From: AP-15 sp963700185
GTDB lineage: Bacteria; Pseudomonadota; Alphaproteobacteria; ATCC43930; CGMCC-115725
Length of the DNA stretch: 64,000 nt
Assembly: GCA_963700185.1 (NCBI GenBank)
Contig: CAVOWP010000007.1
Coordinates: 1 to 64,000 of the forward strand
Reading direction: 5' to 3'
Positions 43,333 through 52,331 of the stretch are shown here, in pieces. How positions within the stretch are numbered: the stretch's first letter is position 1; every line of letters begins with the position of its first letter. Both the position numbers and the translations under genes were made by a program. Below the pieces are notes generated by a model. The model was not told the origin of the DNA and ran no database searches. It worked only from the letters and a program-made list of their open reading frames with translations.

Positions 43333-44760
43333 TCATCGCGAAGGGTGGTCCTCCTGAGGCGTCCGGCTGCGGTCATGCGGTCGCCGGTGTCGCCATTGCT
43401 GCTGCCGCGGCAATACGGCGGCGCAGCGTCTCGGCCCAGGACAGATTGAGTGCCAGTGCCTGCAACAGACAGACCGCGCGGACTTTGTCGCGCCCGTGCA
43501 CGAGAAACCGAGTCATTCCGCGATTTTTGATAATGCCGTGCGCCCGTTCGGTCAGCTTGCGCCGGCGGTAGACTTCTTGGCCTTCCTCGCTTGCCATTCG
43601 CTCTCGCCACGCCGTGACCGCCGGCGGCTCGTGGCGATGTTTCCAGCGCCGCTTGCGCAGCGTCTCGGCGGTGACATCCGAGCGCTCCGGCGCTGGCGGG
43701 CTATAGACCGTCAGATCGGGATAGCGCTCCGCCAGTGTGATGATGTCCTCCTGGGTCATCGCCGTGGTATCGGCCAGCAGGCGTTGCGGCACCCGACCGC
43801 AGCGCTCGGCAATTTTCGCCACCAATCCCGGTGCCAATCCGCTGTCCTTGCGTCGATCCGTCGGATCGATCGTCATGACAAAGCCGTTGGCGGTCGCCAC
43901 TTGCACGTTCCAGGCCGGCGCTATCGCACCGTCGGCCAGCCGCATCGAGCGGGCCTCAGGGTCGCTGACCGAGACTTTGGGTTCGCCTTTCTCGGCTTCC
44001 TCTTTGGCGTGCGTCTTGGCCCGCGCCGCCTTCTCCTGCTCCAACTCCGCCAGTTTCTGCCGTGCCCGCTCGACCCGCTGGGCCCGCTCCTGCGCCGCCT
44101 GCAAGGCTCGCCTCTTGCGCCGCCGCTCCGGCTCCGCGGCATCGGTATCGAGTTCGCGCTTCAGCGCCGCCACCCGTTCGGCCACCGCTTGCTCGATACT
44201 CTCCAGCCGTTTGCGCTTGCACATCGAACCCCGGCCCGCCCAGGCGCGCGCCTTGGTCCCGTCGATTGCCATCTCCTCCAGGGTGACCAGCTTCTCGGCG
44301 ATCAGTCCGGTCACGCTCTGGGTCAGCAGGCGATCCAACAACGCCGCATTCTCGCGTCGAAACCCCGCCAGCAGATCGTGATTGATCGGGGCGCCACCGC
44401 ACAGCCAGCGATAGGCCGCGTGCTGCTGGCACAGGCGGTCGATCGCCCGCGCCGAACCGATCCCCTCCAATGTCGCATAAAGCCACACCGCCAATACCAC
44501 GCGCGGATCGGTTGCCGGTCGTCCGGCAACCGCGTCACGTGCCTTGATCCGGTCGTAAAATTCGCTCAGATCCAGACCTTCGACAAACGCCCAAACCAGC
44601 CGCGCCCGGTGGTCGTCCGGCAATTGGCTGTCCAAGTCGACCATCTCCCAGCGCAGCTGAGCGCGGTCCGGACCGATCACCCGCACACCCTCGCCCATCC
44701 CACCCCCCATACCCCACTAATAGGCTTATACCACAGAAGTGAGACAAACCCTAGCGATGA
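43333..44760 (-). mobile_element. IS1182-type insertion sequence
   Basis: Contains one transposase gene. Candidate ends: TCATCGCGAAGGGTGGTC (left, from 43333) and the inverse of ...ACAAACCCTAGCGATGA (right, to 44760), which share TCATCGC and GGGT but diverge elsewhere. No convincing target duplication was seen, so the ends are tentative. Confidence 0.5.
43373..44710 (-). CDS. IS1182/ISL3-like transposase
   Basis: 445 residues and intact. N-terminal DUF772-like region (DLSEFYDRIKARDAVAGRPA, TDPRVVLAVWLYATLEGIGS), a charged coiled-coil insert of about 70 residues rich in Glu, Arg and Lys, and the C-terminal DDE part (LADTTAMTQEDIITLAERYP, YRRRKLTERAHGIIKNRGMT). This is an IS1182 family (IS5-like DDE) layout with D, D, E spaced normally. 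It is likely functional. It separates the SMP-30 gene from a degenerate region. Confidence 0.9.
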   Translation of the reverse strand: MGGGMGEGVRVIGPDRAQLRWEMVDLDSQLPDDHRARLVWAFVEGLDLSEFYDRIKARDAVAGRPATDPRVVLAVWLYATLEGIGSARAIDRLCQQHAAYRWLCGGAPINHDLLAGFRRENAALLDRLLTQSVTGLIAEKLVTLEEMAIDGTKARAWAGRGSMCKRKRLESIEQAVAERVAALKRELDTDAAEPERRRKRRALQAAQERAQRVERARQKLAELEQEKAARAKTHAKEEAEKGEPKVSVSDPEARSMRLADGAIAPAWNVQVATANGFVMTIDPTDRRKDSGLAPGLVAKIAERCGRVPQRLLADTTAMTQEDIITLAERYPDLTVYSPPAPERSDVTAETLRKRRWKHRHEPPAVTAWRERMASEEGQEVYRRRKLTERAHGIIKNRGMTRFLVHGRDKVRAVCLLQALALNLSWAETLRRRIAAAAAMATPATA

Positions 44761-45494
44761 CCCCAAATCTTCGGGATTGGATTACACCCTCGAAGGCCGG
44801 GACCCATGGTTCCGCGACTCCAGGTTCTTCAATCAGTTGCAATGCCGCGCCCCAACTGCAGGGTCCGTGCTCCGGCGCGGTAGGCCCCGGCGTGCGGGTT
44901 CTGTCTCGGAAGATTGGCGCGATGGGGCGCGGCTGTGGCAAACTGTGTGCTGGTTGCGCAAACGGCTGATGGACGCCGATGAGTGAGAGCAAATGAGGAT
45001 AGCGGTGTGGATTGTGCCGCGATGGACGGCGGCCGTACATTGGCGCGGCCGGCGAAGCGGAAGCGGCTCTGCTGGGGAGCAACCCGCCAAGGAATAGCCG
45101 GTCGGGAACTCACGGTGATGCAGCTGACGCCGAGCCGCGTGGTCTCGGCGGTGCCGACTGAAATCGCGACAAATCACCCTATCCGGTGGTGCGGTTTCTC
45201 AGAGCGCATGGTCCCACCCTAGCCTAGCCTAGCAATACGTTTGTTTGCAAAATGCAATGCCCCGCGGACTATTGGTATGGTCGCCGGACAGCTATCGTTC
45301 AACATCAAAATTACAGCCGCTACGTAGACATGATTCTAGTCCTGCAGGACTTGCGCAGGATGGGCGTGGGGGAGGTTCGGGACGAACCATTTCTCGCTGT
45401 CGCTGGGCCGCCCGTAATTTCTCTTGGCGCTGGCGCTCGAGGTCTTCTGCGGCTTTCGCCCTCTCTTCCGCTAACTGACGTTCCCGAGCCACCC
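44761..45494. other. gene-free stretch with a short coiled-coil fragment
   Basis: No complete gene. On the minus strand, 45292-45492 reads ERQLAEERAKAAEDLERQRQ, a charged helix that could be the end of a lost protein, but it has no ribosome site. The rest shows no domain. Likely remnants beside the IS. Confidence 0.35.
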
Positions 45495-45629
45495 TGCGCG
45501 ACCTTGGGGTACGGCGACATTACGCCGGCCACCGCGATAGCCAAAATCATCGTAGTAATCGAAGTGATCTTGAATTATCTCATGGGAGGTATCTTCATAG
45601 CAATCCTTACACGACGCTTCTTGGGCTGA
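45495..45629 (+). pseudogene. 3' fragment of a two-TM ion channel (pore and last helix)
   Basis: Opens with CATLGYGDITPATAIAKIIV, a K+-channel selectivity filter (TLGYGD), and continues with VIEVILNYLMGGIFIAILTR, the pore-lining helix, to a stop. The preceding in-frame sequence has no channel features, so the N-terminal half (TM1 and pore helix start) has been lost. Ion-transport-2 (PF07885) proteins have this ending. Confidence 0.6.
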
Positions 45630-45845
45630 GGCTAACGCTGCGGTCATCCCGTGGACGTCAGTGAAGTCAGAAGCGCCGTCAACGAAGCCGGCGCGCCCGG
45701 CTAACTGAGCGACAAAGTAGAGATCAAGCCCGCCACTCCTCGATCACCACAGATGTATGGCCACAAGGTGACGGGGATTCGGGATTCGTCGCCGAACGCG
45801 GGAGACTTTTTCAACAGCCTGGTAGACTGGTCAGGACAGGCTGAT

Positions 45846-46806
45846 TCAACCGACTACGAATGTTGCTGTAAGCTTTGCTACGATGTCTACAACGATCATT
45901 CCAAGTCCGCCACATACGCCCTTAAGAAGGTGATACCGATTCTCTTTTAGGTTCTTCGCAATCTCGATCTCGTCACCTCGGTTTAGCCTGATATAAGAGA
46001 TCTCCGACCAGCTATCAATTGCCATTTCCGCGAAAAACGTCGACCACCCGGCCAAGGTATATGCGACGTAAGTGTCGAGAGCGGACCAGAGAAAAAATTG
46101 TGCTAATAGAAGCAGGCTTGCTTCCCCTCTGGTTATAAAATGCGGGAGGATGCTCATTACGATAAACGTCACAATAATCGCAGTACCGAACCGTCCTATT
46201 CTTGGTATCCAGTGGCTATGGGATTGGAATAATCTGATGACTTTGTTTTCCGTAGCACGAGGAATGGTTTGGAACCAATCATCTTCTACACTCAGAAAAT
46301 TGCGCGCGACCGAGTAGTCCACGTACGTAATTTCCACAGATGCCGTGTTCTGTCCCATGAGCCTAATGAAGCGGGGCAGAGTAAAGGGAGAACCCATGTC
46401 TTCTCGCATTCGCCTCTCCAATGCGAGACGCGATACAACCCGGATAGAAACCGTGTAGGTTTGCGGTTTCGCAAGGTTTGGAAGGATCACTAGGAATTCG
46501 TATTTAAGAAGGACGCTTTATACTGGTTCGAACCCGCCATCTATTTGGACTTTAAATCGATCAAAAGTATTTAATTGATCTTTCGTGTTTTTAATACAGT
46601 AAACGGTGGAAAAATTAACTGGAGGATATCGCGTGGTATTGCTCCCATGTCTGAATTAAACAATGATGTATCCTGTTCAATGTCGTCAAACGTTAGATGA
46701 ATGGGATCATTATAATATTTACTAATAATTTTGCATTGTCCCGTAAGTTCTCTATAAAGTTGTTGTAGTTGTTTAACCGTAATCTGAGCGCCGCCGATTA
46801 GGACGG
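45846..46806 (-). pseudogene. decayed low-GC gene for a polytopic membrane protein
   Basis: Three pieces in order on the minus strand: VLIGGAQITVKQLQQLYREL..IHLTFDDIEQDTSLFNSDMG from ~46806; after a frame change at a run of five T near 46588, TKDQLNTFDRFKVQIDGGFE; then TAA at 46518-46520; then the open part from 46490 to 45846 with EVRRMRE..SPFTLPRFIRLMGQNTAS and two TM helices (TAIIVTFIVMSILPHFI; SLLLLAQFFLWSALDTYVAY). GC is clearly lower than in the flanks, suggesting recent import followed by decay. Function unknown. Confidence 0.5.
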
Positions 46807-46870
46807 TACTGTGTGGGGTAACATCGGCACGAGTCAGTCATGGCGGTATGCTTGCTGACGAGCTGTATTC

Positions 46871-49800
46871 TCACGAGCACCCACTCGTTGCGCCGCAGGT
46901 GTCGCATTTGAGGCAGGTGCCGTTGCGGATCAGCGTGAAGTTGCCGCATTCGTCGCAGCTGTCGCCTTCGTAGCCTTTCATGCGGGCGGCGCGGATGCGT
47001 TCCAGGCGGACGTCGCCCTCCGGCATTGGCGAGAGGGCGAGGGGGCCTTCGGTCTCGGAGTCTGTGAACACGGTGAGGGCGGTGGTGCGGCCGGCGCCGC
47101 CGTCGAGCACGGTCAATTTGTTGCGGACGAAGCCGTTGGAGGCGGCGCGCACCAGGTTCGATTCTGCCTCGCCCTTCCCGACCGTGTCGGGCATCAGGTC
47201 GCCGGGCTGTACGTGAGCCAGATCGCCGCGGTCGAGGTAGGAGATCGCCAATTCGCGGAAGAGGTAGTCGAGGATCGAGGTTGCCATCTTGATCGCGTCG
47301 TTGCCCTCGACGATCCCGGACGGTTCGAAGCGAGTAAACGTGAACGCCTCGACGAATTCCTCCAATGGCACGCCGTATTGCAGGCCGATCGAGATCGCGA
47401 TCGCGAAATTGTTCATCAATGAGCGGAAGGCGGCGCCTTCCTTGTGCATGTCGATGAAGACTTCGCCGAGCCCGCCGTCTTCGTATTCGCCGGTGCGCAG
47501 ATAAACTTTGTGGCCGCCGACGACCGCCTTCTGCGTATAGCCTTTGCGGCGGTTGGGCAGGCGGCGCCGCTCGTTCTGGCGCACGACGCGCTCGACGACC
47601 CTCTCGACAACGCGCTCGACGATCCGCTCGGCGATGAGGGGCGCGCGCGCGGCCGGTGACTGCTCGAAGAACTCCTCGGCTTCGTCGTCGCCCAGCACGC
47701 TCGAAGCCAATGGTTGCGACAGTTTCGAGCCGTCGCGGTAGAGCGCGGTCGCCTTGAGGCCGAGGCGCCAGGACAGCATGTAGGCGTCCTTGCAATCCTC
47801 GACCGTCGCCGCGTTCGGCATGTTGATCGTCTTCGAGATCGCCCCCGAGATGAAGGGCTGCACCGCCGCCATCATTTGGATGTGGCTGTCGACCGACAAC
47901 GCGCGCCGACCGTTGCGGCCGCACGGGTTCGCACAGTCGAACACCGCCAGATGCTCGGGTTTGAGATAGGGCGCGCCTTCGAGGGTCATCGCGCCGCAAC
48001 ACCAGCTGTTGGCGGCGTCGATCTCGGCCCGGGCGAAGCCGAGCGCCGCCAACAGCTCGAAGCCGGGATCATCTAGCGCGCCCGGCGCGATCCCTAAGCT
48101 GTCGATGCAGAAAGCTTCGCCTAAAGTCCATTTATTAAACGTGAACTTGATGTCGAAGGCCGCCGGAAGGGCGGCTTCCACGGCGGCGAGCGCGCGGTCG
48201 TCGAACCCCTTTTCCCTGAGGCTCTCGTGGTTGATGCCTGGCGCGTCCCTCAGTGTGCCGTGGCCCAGCGCGTAGCGCTCGACCGCTGCAATCTCGGCGG
48301 CGTTGTAGCCGAGCGTCTTCAGAGCTTCCGGCACGGCGCGGTTTATGATCTTAAAATAGCCGCCGCCGGCCAGCTTCTTGAATTTGACCAAGGCGAAATC
48401 GGGTTCGATCCCGGTCGTGTCGCAATCCATTACCAGCCCGATCGTGCCGGTCGGTGCCAGCACCGTCGCCTGCGCATTGCGGAACCCGTGCGTCTCGCCA
48501 AGCGCCAGGGTTTTGTCCCAGCTGCGCCGCGCCGCCGCAGCAACTTCCGCATCCGGGCAGTTCGCCGCGTCGAGCGGCACCGGCGGGATCGACAGCCCTT
48601 CATACTCGTCGCCCTCTCCGCCCTCAGGGGGGAGAGGGAGGGGACCCGTCGCGTGAGCGATGGGGAGGGTGAGGTGGGGCGGAGCCGGCGTTTCCCCCAC
48701 CTCACCCCGACCCTCTCCCTCCCAAGGGGCGGAGAGGGAGTATCTAACGCCATTCGCGGCGCGACGATGATTGCGGATGACCCGCAACATCGCCTCGCGG
48801 TTCTCGGCATAACCGGGGAAAGCGCCGAGCTTGCCCGCCATCTCAGCTGAGGTGGCATAACTCGACCCGGTCATCAATGCGGTGATGGCGCCGCCCAGAG
48901 CGCGGCCCGCGGCACTGTCGTAAGGCAGGCCCATCGACATCAACAGCCCGCCGAGATTGGCGTAGCCGAGCCCGAGGGTACGGAAATCGTAGGAGCGTCG
49001 CGCGATCTCTTTTGCCGGGAACTGCGCCATCAGCACCGAGATCTCGAGCACGATCGTCCACAGGCGCACGGCGTGCTCGAAGCCAGCGACGTCGAAGCTC
49101 CCATCCTCCCGGCGGAACGCCATCAGGTTGAGGGAGGCGAGATTGCACGCTGTGTCGTCGAGGAAATTGTATTCGGAGCACGGGTTTGACGCATTGATCC
49201 GGCCGCTCTCGGGGCAGGTGTGCCAGTCGTTGATCGTCGTGTCGAACTGCAATCCGGGATCGGCCGACGCCCAGGCGGCGTGGCTGATCTTGTCCCACAG
49301 CTCGCGCGCCAGCAGCCTCTTGGCGACCTTCCCGTCGGTGCGCCGGGTCAATTCCCAGGCGCCGTCGTTCTGGACGCGCTCGAGAAAATCTTTCGAGACC
49401 CGCACCGAATTGTTCGAGTTCTGCCCGGCGACCGTCAGGTAGGCTTCCAATTCCCAGTCGGTGTCGTAGGTGCGGAAATCGATCTCGGTATAGCCCTGGC
49501 AAGCGAACTGAATGACCCGCTGGATATAGCTTTCCGGGATCATCGCGCGGCGGGCGGCGCGGATCTCTCGCTTCAATGCCGAGTTCTGCGCCGGGTCGGT
49601 CCCGCCGCGACACGCCGCCATGATCAGGTTCAGATGGCGGGCGGCGAGCTTGGAGCCGGCAACGAGCGCGGCGACCTTCTGCTCCTCGACGACCTTCCAG
49701 TCGATAAACGCCTCGATGTCGGGATGGTCGATGTCGACGATGACCATCTTCGCGGCACGGCGGGTCGTGCCGCCGGATTTGATCGCTCCCGCAGCGCGGT

Positions 49801-50584
49801 CGCCAATTCGCAGAAAGCTCATCAGCCCGGAGGAACGCCCGCCGCCCGACAGCAACTCGCCGTCGCCGCGAATCTTCGAGAAGTTCGAGCCCGAGCCGGA
49901 GCCGTATTTGAAGAGCCGCGCCTCGCGCACCCACAGATCCATGATCCCACCCTCGTTGACGAGATCGTCGGCGACCGACTGGATGAAGCAGGCGTGCGGC
50001 TGCGGGTGCTCGTAGGCGCTGTCCGAGGCGTGCAATTCGCCGGTCTCGTGGTCGACGTAGTAATGGCCCTGCGCCGGGCCATCAATGCCATAAGCCCAAT
50101 GAAGCCCTGTATTGAACCACTGCGGCGAGTTCGGCGCGCCGATTTGGCGGGCGAGCATCAGCCGGATCTCGTCGTAAAACGCCGAGGCGTCGTCCTCGGC
50201 GTCGAAATAGCCGCCCTTCCAGCCCCAATATGTCCAGGTCCCGGCCATGCGGTCGAAGACCTGCCGTGCGCTCGTTTCTCCGCCGTGACGGGCGCTCTCG
50301 GCCAGCGCTGCGAGACCCCCCTCGTCGGCGGTGCGCCGCCACAGCCAGGGCGGGATGCCCTGTTCCGCAACCGGCGCCAAACGCGCAGGCACACCGGCTT
50401 TGCGGAAGTATTTTTGCGCGAGAATGTCGGAGGCGACCTGGCTCCATTCGGCCGGCACCTCGAACCCCTCGGCCTGGAAGACGACCGACCCGTCGGGATT
50501 GCGGATCTCGCTGCTGGCGGTCCGAAACGGCACGGTCTCGTACGGGTCCCGGCCGGCCGTGGTAAAATGGCGCGCGATCTGCAT
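46871..50584 (-). CDS. nrdJ: adenosylcobalamin-dependent (class II) ribonucleotide reductase
   Basis: 1,237 residues from ATG 50584 (GGGGAGAGGA upstream). N-terminal MQIARHFTTAGRDPYETVPF, PHACFIQSVADDLVNEGGIM, the active-site Cys in NPCSEYNFLDD, TGTIGLVMDCDTTGIEPDFA and FTRFEPSGIVEGND identify NrdJ; the C-terminal CxxC pairs (CDECGNF..CLKCDTCGAT) pass electrons for turnover. A VERVVERVVERVVR linker precedes the last domain. Unusually, residues ~616-658 are coded by a palindromic repeat element (see 48612-48740). It converts ribonucleotides to deoxyribonucleotides without oxygen dependence but needs B12. Confidence 0.95.
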   Translation of the reverse strand: MQIARHFTTAGRDPYETVPFRTASSEIRNPDGSVVFQAEGFEVPAEWSQVASDILAQKYFRKAGVPARLAPVAEQGIPPWLWRRTADEGGLAALAESARHGGETSARQVFDRMAGTWTYWGWKGGYFDAEDDASAFYDEIRLMLARQIGAPNSPQWFNTGLHWAYGIDGPAQGHYYVDHETGELHASDSAYEHPQPHACFIQSVADDLVNEGGIMDLWVREARLFKYGSGSGSNFSKIRGDGELLSGGGRSSGLMSFLRIGDRAAGAIKSGGTTRRAAKMVIVDIDHPDIEAFIDWKVVEEQKVAALVAGSKLAARHLNLIMAACRGGTDPAQNSALKREIRAARRAMIPESYIQRVIQFACQGYTEIDFRTYDTDWELEAYLTVAGQNSNNSVRVSKDFLERVQNDGAWELTRRTDGKVAKRLLARELWDKISHAAWASADPGLQFDTTINDWHTCPESGRINASNPCSEYNFLDDTACNLASLNLMAFRREDGSFDVAGFEHAVRLWTIVLEISVLMAQFPAKEIARRSYDFRTLGLGYANLGGLLMSMGLPYDSAAGRALGGAITALMTGSSYATSAEMAGKLGAFPGYAENREAMLRVIRNHRRAANGVRYSLSAPWEGEGRGEVGETPAPPHLTLPIAHATGPLPLPPEGGEGDEYEGLSIPPVPLDAANCPDAEVAAAARRSWDKTLALGETHGFRNAQATVLAPTGTIGLVMDCDTTGIEPDFALVKFKKLAGGGYFKIINRAVPEALKTLGYNAAEIAAVERYALGHGTLRDAPGINHESLREKGFDDRALAAVEAALPAAFDIKFTFNKWTLGEAFCIDSLGIAPGALDDPGFELLAALGFARAEIDAANSWCCGAMTLEGAPYLKPEHLAVFDCANPCGRNGRRALSVDSHIQMMAAVQPFISGAISKTINMPNAATVEDCKDAYMLSWRLGLKATALYRDGSKLSQPLASSVLGDDEAEEFFEQSPAARAPLIAERIVERVVERVVERVVRQNERRRLPNRRKGYTQKAVVGGHKVYLRTGEYEDGGLGEVFIDMHKEGAAFRSLMNNFAIAISIGLQYGVPLEEFVEAFTFTRFEPSGIVEGNDAIKMATSILDYLFRELAISYLDRGDLAHVQPGDLMPDTVGKGEAESNLVRAASNGFVRNKLTVLDGGAGRTTALTVFTDSETEGPLALSPMPEGDVRLERIRAARMKGYEGDSCDECGNFTLIRNGTCLKCDTCGATSGCS
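48612..48740. repeat. palindromic repeat element inserted in frame in nrdJ (family C, copy 1)
   Basis: 129 bp built of three hairpins: CCCTCTCCGCCC / GGGGGGAGAGGG at one end, GGGTGAGGTGGGG pairing with CCCCCACCTCACCC in the middle, CCCTCTCCCTCCC / GGGCGGAGAGGG at the other end. 129 is 43 codons; on the nrdJ strand it is open and gives GEGRGEVGETPAPPHLTLP then ATGPLPLPPEGGEG. About 85-90% identical to the copy at 54281. Confidence 0.9.
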
Positions 50585-50631
50585 TCCTCTCCCCAACCCC
50601 GTTGCCAGACGTAGTTGCTCGTCCGCTCCAG

Positions 50632-50711
50632 CCCACTAAATGTAGTCGGGGGCGTCGAATGGAGCAATTCATTTCGTGGGGCTTCAAGCGAAAGCACACC
50701 ATATGTTGCGG
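50632..50711 (-). promoter_or_regulatory. candidate NrdR-box pair upstream of nrdJ
   Basis: Two imperfect matches to the NrdR consensus ACACWATATCTTGTGT in plus-strand coordinates: CCACTAAATGTAGTCG (50633-50648, ~11/16) and ACACCATATGTTGCGG (50696-50711, ~12/16). Their centres are 63 bases apart, six helical turns. No cobalamin riboswitch box was seen. Confidence 0.35.
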
Positions 50712-50783
50712 GACGGCAACGCTTTACGCCCGCCTGGAAACGGTGCGATAAACCGGCCCGCGAGGCGAGGCACGGATGGAGCA

Positions 50784-51158
50784 ATGACGCTCGGCACGCG
50801 TTTGTTGACTTGGTTGCGGGGCGAGTTGGTCGGCACCGACGCCTACGGCAACTGCTATTACCGTGAGCGCGGCGCCACACCGTTGCGGCGTGGCGGCGGC
50901 AGGTTCAGCCGCGAGAAGCGTTGGGTCATCTACAACGGTGAGCCGGAGGGCTCGAAGGTACCCCCCGAATGGCATGCCTGGCTGCACCACACGGTGAACG
51001 AGCTGCCGCGCGCCGACCGGCCGCGCTATCCGTGGGAGAAACCGCACCAGCCGAACATGACCGGCACGCCCTACGCCTATTACCCGCCCGGCTCGATCCT
51101 GCGCGGCGGCCACCGCCCGCGGGCCACCGGGGATTACGAGCCGTGGACCCCCGAATAG
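50784..51158 (+). CDS. NADH:ubiquinone oxidoreductase accessory subunit, NDUFA12 family
   Basis: 124 residues from ATG 50784 (GGATGGAGCA upstream). GELVGTDAYGNCYYRERG, RWVIYNGEPEGSKVPPEWHA, WLHHTVNELP and the C-terminal YAYYPPGSILRGGHRPRATG are the NDUFA12/B17.2 hallmarks. In alphaproteobacteria this supernumerary complex I subunit binds the peripheral arm. Its place before mlaD and DUF2155 is a conserved arrangement. Confidence 0.93.
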   Translation: MTLGTRLLTWLRGELVGTDAYGNCYYRERGATPLRRGGGRFSREKRWVIYNGEPEGSKVPPEWHAWLHHTVNELPRADRPRYPWEKPHQPNMTGTPYAYYPPGSILRGGHRPRATGDYEPWTPE

Positions 51159-51174
51159 CGCGGCTGCGGCAAAC

Positions 51175-51669
51175 ATGACCGGAAATGTGATCGAGACGGT
51201 GATGGGTGCCGTCGTGCTGGTCGTCGCTGCGGTATTCCTGTTCTTCGCCTATACGACCAGCCAGGTCAGGGCCGTGCAGGGCTATCAGGTAACGGCTCAG
51301 TTCGAACGGGTTGGCTCGCTCCGCGACGGCGCGGATGTGCGCATCGCCGGTGTCAAGGTCGGGTCGGTCGTGTCCGAGACCCTCGATCCCAAGACATTTC
51401 TCGCCAACGTGCGGGTGAGCATCGACCCGGCCTATAAACTGCCCGAGGACACGGTGGCCGAGATCGTCTCCAATGGCCTGCTCGGCGAGCAATACATGTC
51501 CCTGGTTCCCGGCGGCGAAGACAAAACGATCCCGCCGGGCGGGCAGATCAAATTTACCCAATCCCCGGTCAGTCTCGAAAACCTGATCGGGCAAATGATC
51601 TTTTCGACACCCGGCGGGCAGAAGAAGCCGGGCGAGGGCGAGGCGCCGCAGGGCGCCGCTCCGAAGTAG
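51175..51669 (+). CDS. mlaD: MlaD-family lipid transport protein
   Basis: 164 residues. One N-terminal TM helix (MGAVVLVVAAVFLFFAYTTS) anchors the MCE domain (LRDGADVRIAGVKVGSVVSE, VSNGLLGEQYMSLVPGGEDK), which forms the hexameric channel of the MlaFEDB phospholipid transporter. Intact, 16 bases after the NDUFA12 gene, probably one operon. No other mla genes are in the window. Confidence 0.93.
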   Translation: MTGNVIETVMGAVVLVVAAVFLFFAYTTSQVRAVQGYQVTAQFERVGSLRDGADVRIAGVKVGSVVSETLDPKTFLANVRVSIDPAYKLPEDTVAEIVSNGLLGEQYMSLVPGGEDKTIPPGGQIKFTQSPVSLENLIGQMIFSTPGGQKKPGEGEAPQGAAPK

Positions 51670-51681
51670 GCGGGTTCGGGC

Positions 51682-51906
51682 ATGTCCGACAACGACGGCA
51701 GCGAATTCCCGGTCTGGCGGACGCCGGAAGGCGAGCCGGTCTCCTGCGTCGAAAAGATCAAGGTGCTGAACGAAAATCTCGCCGAACTCGAGGAGCTGGC
51801 GCAGGAGGCGCTCGAGGATGCGGTGCTGATGGGATGCGACGAGCGGCAGGTGCGCGAGGTCCTTGCCGGCATCATCGCCGGGATCGTCAACCCCTACCGC
51901 AAGTGA
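51682..51906 (+). CDS. small conserved acidic protein
   Basis: 74 residues: FPVWRTPEGEPVSCVEKIKV, then a coiled helix LNENLAELEELAQEALEDAV and a tail QVREVLAGIIAGIVNPYRK. Found between mlaD and DUF2155 in related alphaproteobacteria, as here; function unknown. The stop overlaps the next gene's start (GTGA). Confidence 0.75.
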   Translation: MSDNDGSEFPVWRTPEGEPVSCVEKIKVLNENLAELEELAQEALEDAVLMGCDERQVREVLAGIIAGIVNPYRK

Positions 51907-52331
51907 TTGCCAAGCAAAGCCTTGTCGCGGCGGCGCTGTTGGCGACAACGCTAGCGAAGCCGGCGGGCGCGGATATGACCCCGGAACCAGTGGCGCTGCT
52001 GGAGGGGCTCGACAAGATCACCGCGCGCGTCTCGAAATTCGAGGCGCCGGTCGGCGCCCCAGTGCAATTCGGCACGCTCGCGATCCGCGTCCGCGATTGC
52101 GAGAAGAGCCCGCCGGAGGACACGCCGGAGAGCGCGGCCTTTGTCGAAATCGACGAGACCCGCACAGGCGAAGTCAGAACCCGCGTGTTCAGCGGCTGGA
52201 TGTTCGCATCGAGCCCGGCGCTGTCGGCGCTCGAGCACCCCGTCTACGACGTGACCTTGCTCGATTGCAAGGCGGCGAGCGGATCGCCGCGCACCGCCTC
52301 CGGCAGTGCAACCGGGAAGGAGGCGCGGTAG
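51903..52331 (+). CDS. DUF2155 domain-containing exported protein, with C-terminal extension
   Basis: 142 residues from GTG 51903. Signal peptide IAKQSLVAAALLATTLAKPA then GAD. The domain KITARVSKFEAPVGAPVQFG..DCEKSPPEDTPESAAFVEI..RVFSGWMFASSPALSALEHP VYDVTLLDCK is DUF2155. Relatives usually end at about LLDCK; here about 20 residues (AASGSPRTASGSATGKEAR) follow and overlap the 3' end of the convergent aat gene by 88 bases. Likely a lost stop codon. Role unknown; genetically linked to cell envelope genes. Confidence 0.9.
   Translation: MIAKQSLVAAALLATTLAKPAGADMTPEPVALLEGLDKITARVSKFEAPVGAPVQFGTLAIRVRDCEKSPPEDTPESAAFVEIDETRTGEVRTRVFSGWMFASSPALSALEHPVYDVTLLDCKAASGSPRTASGSATGKEAR

Noticed and set aside
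46773..48002. A 409-codon minus-strand frame inside nrdJ.
   Set aside because: It is Arg-rich, out of frame with the well-conserved nrdJ and starts without a ribosome site.
50585..50783. Cobalamin riboswitch upstream of nrdJ.
   Set aside because: No B12-box-like conserved segment was found.
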